This document shows positions 1-5,843 of a stretch of 7,169 nucleotides of DNA, one piece after another; the first letter of the stretch is position 1, and each line of letters begins with the position of its first letter. This DNA is from HyVt-560 sp964577195 (lineage in GTDB: Bacteria > Pseudomonadota > Gammaproteobacteria > UWMA-0217), in the NCBI GenBank assembly GCA_964577195.1, contig CAZNYF010000149.1, positions 1 to 7,169 of the forward strand, given 5' to 3'. The position numbers were made by a program, and so were the translations under genes. Under the pieces are notes generated by a model. It saw only the letters and a program-made list of their open reading frames with translations, was not told the origin of the DNA and did no database searches.

Positions 1-82
1 GTTCTGAACACGTTGGTTTGCGCTCACCCATCAATATAATATTGTTGGAGTACTAGTGTGGTCGTGTTTATAAAAAGAATTA

Positions 83-1249
83 TCACAAGCGATGGAGCTG
101 GTTACGCAAACTAAATCCTCGCAGCGGCAAGTCTAGCGACTTTGTAAAACCAATAACCTGAAACCGTTCACCCATTTCAGCAGGCAATGTCAATGTTTTG
201 ATCTGTTGAGCCATTTTTAGCCTGTCAATAGAAGATTCTAGGCTTCGTTCTGCATAAAACTGATCCAGCCCTAAAGACATCAGAAACAACGCTTGAGACG
301 AAAACCCATCAAGATCGAGGCCTGCTTGTTCTCCGGCATCTGCTACCGCTGTGAAATCCACACTGGCACTTAGATCCTGTAACCCCGGATAGACAAATGG
401 GTCTTCCAGTAGATGATGCCGATAGTGGCCGATCAAAGTACCTTCACGACGTTCGGGGTGATAGTACTCCTGTGCAACGTAGCCATAATCAATGAGTATG
501 ACCGCACCTTGTACAAGCACTGAAGACACCGACGCCATCCATCCATCTACGGCGGGGTTTAGCTCTGACTCATAGTTGTTTGGCAAATCTGCAGAAATTT
601 TCGATAGCCTTTCTTTGAGGATTTGCTCTGGTTCGAGCTCTGCCCAGCAAAATCGTTCATTTTTATAACTGACACCTAGCTCTTTATTGCTATCTTGATT
701 AAGACGAAACCGCTGTACCGGCATCGCGTCCAGTACCTCATTGGCGATCACAATGCCATGTAGCTCCAAACCTTCTAGAGAATCCAGCCATTTTACCGAT
801 GCCAGCAGATGCGGCACAGCGTCCTTGATCGTTTGCCGTTGTCGCTGCTGCAATTCGGGACTCAGCTCAAGAATATAGTAGTGATCGGGCAAGCTTTCGA
901 GATCTTCCAACCGTGCCAGAATATCTGCTGCCATACGCCCCGAACCTGCACCAAACTCAAGCACACAGGCAGTGGTTTCAAACTGTTCCAGCACTTGCTG
1001 GCATTGCGCCGCGAGGCAATCGGAAAACAGGGAGGAAACTTCTGGTGCAGTAATAAAATCACCCTCAGCGCCGAATTTGCGCGCCCCCGCCATGTAGTAA
1101 CCCAAACCCGGTTGGTACAATGCCATTTCCATGTAGCGCCGGAACGTAATGACACCCCCCGCACTTTCAATTTCTGCAGCAATCAATTCACACAGCTTAT
1201 TGCTGTGCATTTGCTCAAATTCGTCTGGCTCAGGTAAGGTCGAGTCCAT
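83..1249 (-). CDS. MidA/NDUFAF7-family class I SAM-dependent methyltransferase
   Basis: This 388-residue protein matches the MidA/NDUFAF7 (COG1565, formerly DUF185) family over its whole length. Visible motifs are G-D-F-I-T-A-P-E-V-S (63-72), the SAM-binding glycine loop L-E-F-G-A-G-S-G-R (97-105), the acidic strand E-L-S-P-E-L (128-133), the family signature A-N-E-V-L-D-A-M-P-V (169-178), D-Y-G-Y (254-257), and the conserved block from R-E-G-T-L (268) to D-F-T-A-V (302). The mitochondrial homologue dimethylates an arginine of the NDUFS2 subunit during complex I assembly; the bacterial substrate is not established, so the reaction here is inferred. It should be a soluble cytoplasmic protein. 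The start is ATG at 1247-1249 with a weak purine-rich AAGAGA just upstream; Met14 (1208-1210) is an alternative start that loses no conserved motif. The gene is divergent from the pteridine reductase with only 20 bp between, so its promoter must lie mostly inside that neighbour. No terminator hairpin is visible after the stop. Confidence 0.93.
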   Translation of the reverse strand: MDSTLPEPDEFEQMHSNKLCELIAAEIESAGGVITFRRYMEMALYQPGLGYYMAGARKFGAEGDFITAPEVSSLFSDCLAAQCQQVLEQFETTACVLEFGAGSGRMAADILARLEDLESLPDHYYILELSPELQQRQRQTIKDAVPHLLASVKWLDSLEGLELHGIVIANEVLDAMPVQRFRLNQDSNKELGVSYKNERFCWAELEPEQILKERLSKISADLPNNYESELNPAVDGWMASVSSVLVQGAVILIDYGYVAQEYYHPERREGTLIGHYRHHLLEDPFVYPGLQDLSASVDFTAVADAGEQAGLDLDGFSSQALFLMSLGLDQFYAERSLESSIDRLKMAQQIKTLTLPAEMGERFQVIGFTKSLDLPLRGFSLRNQLHRL

Positions 1250-1269
1250 ATCTCTTGAAGGTCTAAAAA

Positions 1270-2013
1270 ATGAGTGAAAAAATCACGAAAGTTGCACTGG
1301 TCACGGGCTCTGCCCGACGCGTTGGCGCACAAACAGTTCGCAGCCTGCACGCGGTTGGCTACAACGTCATCGTGCATTATCGTAGCTCCGCAGAGGATGC
1401 CAAGAAGCTCGTCGCGGAGCTTAACACTACCCGCAGTGATTCGGCACGCATGGCGCAGGCGGATTTGATCGAAATTGAATCGCTTCCCCGATTGATCGAA
1501 GAGGTCGTCTCATTTTGGGGCAGACTCGATGTACTGGTGAATAACGCCTCTGCTTTTTATCCCACCGAGGTAGGCAGCATCACAGAAAAAGACTGGGATA
1601 TTTTGGTTGGCTCTAACTTGAAAGGACCATTGTTTCTTAGTCAGGCGGCAGCGACAGAGCTGAAGCGAACCCGGGGCTGCATCGTGAATATGGTGGATAT
1701 TTATGCCGACCGACCACTGAAAAATTATCTGGTTTATTCGGTTGCTAAAGCCGGGTTGGTCGCACTCACCAAATCGCTGGCGCGTGAGCTTGGCCCGGAT
1801 GTTCGTACCAACGGCGTCGCGCCAGGCGCAATACTCTGGCCGGAGCAGGAAGATCAAAATTCTCAAAACCAGAGGATTATTGATCAGACCGCGCTCAAAA
1901 GAAAAGGTGAGCCAATGGATATTGCCCGCACAATATTATTTCTGGTCACGGATGCTCCGTACATTACCGGACAGATAATCGCGGTCGATGGCGGCAGGAC
2001 GCTCTCAAATTAA
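1270..2013 (+). CDS. Pteridine reductase (PTR1-like short-chain dehydrogenase)
   Basis: This 247-residue short-chain dehydrogenase/reductase has the pteridine-reductase variant of the fold. The cofactor loop is T-G-S-A-R-R-V-G (12-19), where R-R replaces the usual glycine-rich sequence. It is followed by H-Y-R-S-S (36-40), consistent with NADPH preference, then N-N-A-S (91-94), N-M-V-D (140-143), the catalytic Y-S-V-A-K (Tyr156, Lys160) and G-V-A-P-G (182-186). The Asp143/Tyr156/Lys160 set matches the Asp-Tyr-Lys arrangement of trypanosomatid PTR1, which is why I prefer pteridine reductase over a generic ketoreductase. The expected reaction is NADPH-dependent reduction of dihydropterins or dihydrofolate to the tetrahydro form in the cytoplasm; E. 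coli FolM is a functional relative. The start is well supported: TGAAGG at 1256-1261 lies 8 nt before the ATG. The 3' end overlaps the convergent HyuA-like gene by 9 bp. Exact substrate (folate or monapterin) cannot be read from sequence. Confidence 0.92.
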   Translation: MSEKITKVALVTGSARRVGAQTVRSLHAVGYNVIVHYRSSAEDAKKLVAELNTTRSDSARMAQADLIEIESLPRLIEEVVSFWGRLDVLVNNASAFYPTEVGSITEKDWDILVGSNLKGPLFLSQAAATELKRTRGCIVNMVDIYADRPLKNYLVYSVAKAGLVALTKSLARELGPDVRTNGVAPGAILWPEQEDQNSQNQRIIDQTALKRKGEPMDIARTILFLVTDAPYITGQIIAVDGGRTLSN

Positions 2014-3969
2014 CGATTCCTGGCACTTTGTCAGTGAGAGGTTGCCGTTAGCTTCGATTCTTCCTGTCCATCCATTTTCAATATAGAGGGTTGCCACAGG
2101 CTCCAGGATGACTGCCGGGCCCTTTATTGCTTGCTCTAAAGGCAAATCACAGCGCTGATAAACGGGGATTTTGTCCTTGTTACCAGCAAGTTTGCCCCAG
2201 GTTTCTGGTTCTGCGTGATCTAACTGGCTTTGAGTTACAGGCAATTGAACTGGCTCGACCAGAGCAGTTGCTCTGACTCGGCAATTAACGAGTTCGACTT
2301 GAATATCCAATTCATGCCCGAATAGATCTCGATGCGCTTGATGAAAAGCTTTTGAGATCAGAGCAGGGCTTTGCTGCCACTGAATGGGTAAAGTGGATGA
2401 CTGACCCTGGTAGCGAACATCGACTCGGCGGGTAAATTGATTTTTTGATACTGACATTTCACCCGCGAGCTGTGTTTCCATACGGTTAAATTTTTCATCC
2501 AGCCATTTAACATCGGTATCATCCAGTAACCTGATTGTTGACTGAGATAGCTCCCGGCCAGGCTGGGATACCACCATTCCCAGCGCTGACAATACGCCGC
2601 CATAGGCTGGCACAATTGCGCGGCTCATCCCCAGTTGCTCGGCTAATGCACAAACATGTAATCCGCCGGAGCCACCAAAAGACATCAATGTAAATTCCTT
2701 GGGATCGTAACCTCGCTGGACAGAGATGACTCGCAGCGCTTGCGCCATGTGTTCATTGGCGATGTCGATAATACCCCTGGCGATTTGCAACATCGGAACG
2801 CCTGCCTTTTCTGCAAGCTCAGTCATGACAGCTTTAGCGGCTTGTGGGTCTAATTTTAAATGCCCGCCAAGCGCTGTATGTTGGGGCAGGTGTCCAAGCA
2901 GTAAATTGGCATCAGTAACGGTAGGTTGTTTGCCGCCGTTGGAATAACAGGCGGGGCCGGGATTAGCGCCTGCAGATTGGGGGCCGACCTGTAACATACC
3001 GCCTTCATCCAGCCAGGCTATAGAACCACCACCAGCGCCGATGGTGTGCAAATCGACCATTGGGGTTGCAACAGGATAACCAGCGATTTCGCTTTCTGAA
3101 GTTAATCTGATATCACCGTCGATGAGTGCGACATCTGTTGATGTACCGCCCATGTCAAAGGACATGAGTCGTTGGCAATCACTGGCAGCCGCTTGGTATT
3201 TTGCGCCGACAAGACCGCCAGCGGGACCAGAAAGTAGCAGTTGAACCGCCTGTTCTCCTGCTTTTTCAGCATTGACTGTACCGCCATGACTTTGCATGAC
3301 AGCGACTGTTGCGGGTTTTACCTTTGCTGCAAAATCGTTCAGATAGCGCTGCATAAGTGGGCCGATGTATGCGTTCAACCAGGTTGCCATTCCGCGCTCG
3401 TATTCCCGAATTTCTTTTAACACGGCTGAGGATCGGGAGATAAAAATACCTGGCGGAATGATCTCTGCAATCTGACGCTCAAAGCGATCATCAATAAATG
3501 AAAACAGTAAGTTGATGGCTACCGCATCGGGTCTTAGGTTCAGCAAGGATCGTTTTATCCGATCCAAATCAGCCTCTGTCAATGGCTCCACGATTGAGCC
3601 ATCAGCCGCTATGCGTCCACCCGTTTCCAGGCAGTATTCTGTTGGGACAGGGGGTGGCAAGGGTTCGGGCTGGAGCTGATATAACGCTCGGCGCGCTTGT
3701 CTGCCAATGGTTAGAACATCGGCAAAACCTCGGTTGGTGATATAGGCGGTGCGTACGCCTTTACGTTCCAGTAGCGCGTTGGTTGCAACAGTGGAACCAT
3801 GCACGATTTCCAGCCCATCCAGCGCCAAGCCCATTTCTTTGATGCCTTGCAGGATTGCCCGTTCCGGCGCAGCGGGGCTTGAAAGAACTTTGTGTACAGT
3901 TAGATTCGATCCATCGAGGTAGACAAAGTCGGTAAAGGTGCCGCCTGTGTCAATGCCGAGTTTGCGCAT
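2005..3969 (-). CDS. Hydantoinase/oxoprolinase family protein, HyuA-like ATPase subunit
   Basis: The 654-residue protein is a HyuA-type ASKHA-fold enzyme. Landmarks numbered from Met1 at 3969: first phosphate-binding loop G-I-D-T-G-G-T-F-T-D (5-14), H-G-S-T-V-A-T-N-A-L (57-66), L-S-G-P-A-G-G (246-252), second loop F-D-M-G-G-T-S-T-D (271-279), I-G-A-G-G-G-S-I (310-317), N-P-G-P-A-C-Y (336-342), V-T-D-A-N-L-L-L-G (351-359) and G-G-S-G-G-L-H (432-438). A C-terminal HyuA domain extends to the end. The family couples ATP hydrolysis to opening of lactam or hydantoin rings, or to carboxylation in acetone carboxylase relatives, normally together with a HyuB subunit. No HyuB gene is adjacent, so the substrate is unknown. 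The frame also has a TTG start at 3976-3978 (three residues longer); I chose the ATG at 3967-3969 because M-R-K-L-G-I-D-T-G-G is the family's usual beginning and a GGA lies 4 nt upstream. It follows the Tim44-like gene on the same strand, with a strong hairpin between them. Confidence 0.9.
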   Translation of the reverse strand: MRKLGIDTGGTFTDFVYLDGSNLTVHKVLSSPAAPERAILQGIKEMGLALDGLEIVHGSTVATNALLERKGVRTAYITNRGFADVLTIGRQARRALYQLQPEPLPPPVPTEYCLETGGRIAADGSIVEPLTEADLDRIKRSLLNLRPDAVAINLLFSFIDDRFERQIAEIIPPGIFISRSSAVLKEIREYERGMATWLNAYIGPLMQRYLNDFAAKVKPATVAVMQSHGGTVNAEKAGEQAVQLLLSGPAGGLVGAKYQAAASDCQRLMSFDMGGTSTDVALIDGDIRLTSESEIAGYPVATPMVDLHTIGAGGGSIAWLDEGGMLQVGPQSAGANPGPACYSNGGKQPTVTDANLLLGHLPQHTALGGHLKLDPQAAKAVMTELAEKAGVPMLQIARGIIDIANEHMAQALRVISVQRGYDPKEFTLMSFGGSGGLHVCALAEQLGMSRAIVPAYGGVLSALGMVVSQPGRELSQSTIRLLDDTDVKWLDEKFNRMETQLAGEMSVSKNQFTRRVDVRYQGQSSTLPIQWQQSPALISKAFHQAHRDLFGHELDIQVELVNCRVRATALVEPVQLPVTQSQLDHAEPETWGKLAGNKDKIPVYQRCDLPLEQAIKGPAVILEPVATLYIENGWTGRIEANGNLSLTKCQESLI

Positions 3970-3994
3970 TTTATCCAACGCCTGAATTTTGGGT

Positions 3995-4039
3995 TGCGGG
4001 TGAGCACGACCTCCAGGACGGAGGAAGTGCTCACCCGCA
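3995..4039. repeat. Strong intergenic hairpin, REP-like palindromic element candidate
   Basis: A 13-bp perfect inverted repeat, TGCGGGTGAGCAC (3995-4007) against GTGCTCACCCGCA (4027-4039), encloses a 2x2 internal loop and a second perfect 5-bp stem, CCTCC (4010-4014) against GGAGG (4020-4024), with a five-base AGGAC loop. The 45-base unit is symmetric and should fold on either strand. It lies between the stop of the Tim44-like gene and the start of the HyuA-like gene. No T-tract follows on either strand, so it does not look like a classic intrinsic terminator. It could be an extragenic palindromic repeat, an mRNA-processing or stabilising stem, or an attenuator in front of the HyuA-like gene. 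The structure is seen directly; the role is inferred. Confidence 0.75.
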
Positions 4040-4044
4040 TATAC

Positions 4045-4066
4045 CTACGTAGTCATCAACTGATGA
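4045..4066. repeat. Two adjacent small palindromes next to the hairpin
   Basis: CTACGTAG (4045-4052) is a perfect 8-bp palindrome. It is followed immediately by TCATCA-AC-TGATGA (4053-4066), a 6-bp inverted repeat around two bases, which as a hairpin would give a 5-bp stem with a four-base loop. Both lie just past the stop codon of the Tim44-like gene, on the same side as the stronger hairpin. They are short and could be chance. Read on the minus strand, the six-T run sits before rather than after the stem, which argues against a terminator for the Tim44-like gene. Confidence 0.4.
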
Positions 4067-4076
4067 ATCAAAAAAG

Positions 4077-4976
4077 CTAGGCTTCGAATTGACGAATACC
4101 ATCAATCAACCAATCACCCTCGGCGGAATCTTTAGGGTGTCTTACATGCCAAACTTCTGAAAACTCAGCCGCAGCTGCGCCATCTTCAGCGATCAATCCA
4201 GAGAATAATATCGCCGCTATGATGTCGTTATCATCCTCAAGCAAATCCAGTAGTTGCGAGTGTAATTCCACCACATCTGTTTCGGGTGATTGCTGTAGCT
4301 GCTGCGCACGGATATGGGCGAGCATATCTGTTGTCACGTAAGTTTTAATGGCGTCGATATCGCCTTTATCCCAGGCTTTTTGAACTTGGCGGAAATGGGA
4401 TTCTGCTTCGGCCATGAACGAAGGCTCATTAAACCACTCTGGCATCACGGATAGAGGTTGCGTATCCACACCTGATCCGATTTGAGGTATATCAAAAGTA
4501 GTGGTACGCGCATTTTGCGGTGCGGCAGTACGCAGCTGTAGATCTTGTGATGCTCCAGGAGGAGAAGCCCCACCTGCACCGGCATAATTCGGTCGGCGAG
4601 CACCGCCTGTAAAACTGCGCAACAGCTTAAAGCCTATGAAAGCCAGTAGCGCGATAATCAGGAAATCAAACATTTGAAACCCCTCAAATGCACCTCCAAA
4701 GAACATCGCTGCTAAAAGACCACCTGCGGCAAGACCGGCTATCGGCCCCATCAATCCACCACGTCGAGGTGCCGCACCACCCGCAGTTGCTTGTCTACCG
4801 GGGCTGGCTTTTGAAACATCTCGAGTGGCCTTGCGGGGCGGCTTTGCCTGGCGGGAATATTTAAATGCCTTGCCAAAGCTTTGCCCACCACCAAAACGTT
4901 TTGCTTCTGCGACTTCCGGCACGGTGAACAAACCAACCATTGCAACGGCTAAAAACAACACAAATATTCTTTTCAT
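4077..4976 (-). CDS. Tim44-like domain protein, membrane-anchored
   Basis: The 299-residue protein begins with a clear signal peptide: K-R at positions 2-3, a hydrophobic core at about 4-18 and A-E-A before Lys26. The mature start K-R-F-G-G-G-Q-S-F-G (26-35) is typical of bacterial Tim44-like proteins. A basic, Ala/Gly/Pro-rich linker follows (about 36-74), then a Gly/Ala-rich hydrophobic segment (76-97), a second membrane segment (103-118) and another low-complexity linker. The C-terminal 115 residues (about 183-297) form the Tim44-like domain, with F-R-Q-V-Q-K-A-W-D-K-G-D (195-206), V-T-T-D-M (214-218) and a final V-W-H-V-R and W-L-I-D-G pattern. Mitochondrial Tim44 anchors the import motor to the inner membrane; the bacterial role is not established, although a helix-rich domain held near the membrane fits the sequence. 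The start is ATG at 4974-4976 with little Shine-Dalgarno match. It is divergent from the RnfD-like gene and upstream of the HyuA-like gene on the same strand. Confidence 0.88.
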   Translation of the reverse strand: MKRIFVLFLAVAMVGLFTVPEVAEAKRFGGGQSFGKAFKYSRQAKPPRKATRDVSKASPGRQATAGGAAPRRGGLMGPIAGLAAGGLLAAMFFGGAFEGFQMFDFLIIALLAFIGFKLLRSFTGGARRPNYAGAGGASPPGASQDLQLRTAAPQNARTTTFDIPQIGSGVDTQPLSVMPEWFNEPSFMAEAESHFRQVQKAWDKGDIDAIKTYVTTDMLAHIRAQQLQQSPETDVVELHSQLLDLLEDDNDIIAAILFSGLIAEDGAAAAEFSEVWHVRHPKDSAEGDWLIDGIRQFEA

Positions 4977-5012
4977 CGTAAACTACTCGGGAAATTTAAA
5001 AATTAGACAACC

Positions 5013-5018
5013 ATTATA
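5013..5018 (-). promoter_or_regulatory. Candidate -10 box (TATAAT) for the Tim44-like gene
   Basis: Read on the minus strand, these six bases are a perfect TATAAT, 36 bases upstream of the Tim44-like ATG, which would place transcription start near 5006 with a leader of about 30 nt. No good -35 hexamer is visible 16-19 bp further upstream (around 5035-5043), so if real the promoter is weak or activator-dependent. The site falls in the 51-bp spacer shared with the divergent RnfD-like gene. Confidence 0.4.
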
Positions 5019-5027
5019 CGGCATCAG

Positions 5028-5831
5028 TTGAAATCAGATAGAACAACCTTCGATCCGCGTTATCTGCAAATCTCAATGCTCGCATCATTGTTGGTGTACG
5101 GAGTTTTGGTGCTTGATTTTCCGATTAGCGGCCAAACCATACTGTTAACAATATCCACTGCGTTGCTGACACAATGGTTGTTCACCCAATGGCTGAAACT
5201 CACTTATTTTGAACCGAAAAGTGCTTTGATTACCGCCTTTTCGATTTGTCTGTTATTGCGCACGGATCAACCATATCTGTTATTGCTCGCCGCCAGCATT
5301 GCGGTTGCGAGTAAATTCTTGCTCCGCTACCAAAACAAACATGTCTTTAATCCCGCTAATTTTGCGTTGGTTGTCATTACCTTAATGTTCGATCACGCCT
5401 GGTTTTCGGCAGGGCAGTGGGGCGACTTTGCCTGGTTTGCCTTACTCATTTCTGGGCTAGGTTTACTGGTAGTAATTCGTTCCGAACGCTCAGACATCAC
5501 GCTGGGTTTTTTAGGTTTTTATGCGTTACTGGTTTTTGGTCGGGCGCTGTGGCTGGGCGATCCTCTGACCATTCCTCTGCATCAGTTACAATCTGGAGCA
5601 TTACTGATCTTTGCTTTTTTTATGATTTCCGATCCGGTCACCTCACCAAACTCTCGAACCGGGCGGTTAATATTTGCCGCTTGTGTGACGCTCGGCGCAG
5701 GGTTTATACAATTTGTATTGTATAAATCAAATGGCGTATTTTATTCGCTAATACTGGCATGCTTGCTGACCCCGCTAATCAATATCTGGTTTCCTGGCAT
5801 GACTTATCGATGGAATCCTCACAAACATTAA
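5028..5831 (+). CDS. Short RnfD/NqrB-like integral membrane protein
   Basis: The 267-residue, very hydrophobic protein has about nine or ten likely membrane segments. Three blocks match the NQR2/RnfD/RnfE family: S-A-L-I-T-A-F-S-I-C-L-L-L (65-77), K-H-V-F-N-P-A-N-F-A (104-113), and Q-S-G-A-L-L-I-F-A-F-F-M (188-199) followed by S-D-P-V-T-S-P (201-207) and R-L-I-F-A (213-217). True RnfD is about 350 residues and attaches FMN to a threonine in a loop between the second and third blocks. Here that interval is only about 78 residues, with no S/T-x-A-T-like site, so the covalent flavin site seems to be absent. Whether it carries electrons, binds riboflavin or does something else is unknown. The start is taken as TTG at 5028-5030, since an in-frame stop lies at 5004-5006 and the next ATG (5076) would cut into the first membrane helix; the ribosome site is poor. 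The DUF2330 gene follows after 12 bp, indicating an operon. No other rnf or nqr gene is in the window. Confidence 0.85.
   Translation: MKSDRTTFDPRYLQISMLASLLVYGVLVLDFPISGQTILLTISTALLTQWLFTQWLKLTYFEPKSALITAFSICLLLRTDQPYLLLLAASIAVASKFLLRYQNKHVFNPANFALVVITLMFDHAWFSAGQWGDFAWFALLISGLGLLVVIRSERSDITLGFLGFYALLVFGRALWLGDPLTIPLHQLQSGALLIFAFFMISDPVTSPNSRTGRLIFAACVTLGAGFIQFVLYKSNGVFYSLILACLLTPLINIWFPGMTYRWNPHKH
5703..5726. repeat. AT-rich 10-bp perfect inverted repeat inside the RnfD-like gene
   Basis: TTTATACAAT (5703-5712) and ATTGTATAAA (5717-5726) are perfect reverse complements around a four-base TTGT loop. The element lies inside coding sequence (residues about 226-233, in a membrane helix) and 117 bp before the DUF2330 start codon. 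It could be an operator or part of an internal promoter for the DUF2330 gene, an mRNA stem, or chance in an AT-rich stretch. No T-tract follows it. Confidence 0.5.
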
Positions 5832-5843
5832 TTGGAAAGTAAT

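Noticed and set aside
22..29. GCTCACCC shared with the right arm of the hairpin at 4029-4036, as a possible second copy of the element.
   Set aside because: The match is only 8 bp and the flanking bases do not resemble the loop or the inner stem, so chance is likely.
1..31. A minus-strand ATG at 29-31 opening a short frame to the left edge.
   Set aside because: Only ten codons are visible, there is no ribosome binding site, and the peptide is not recognisable, so a gene start cannot be supported.
32..44. AT-rich odd palindrome CAATAT-A-ATATTG.
   Set aside because: Low complexity and short; nothing nearby indicates an operator or a terminator.
1191..1207. CACAGC / GCTGTG inverted repeat upstream of the pteridine reductase as an operator.
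   Set aside because: It has 6-bp arms inside the methyltransferase coding sequence, with no promoter elements at the right spacing.
809..1237. A 142-codon plus-strand open frame.
   Set aside because: It is antisense to the well-supported MidA-type methyltransferase and has no recognisable protein features.
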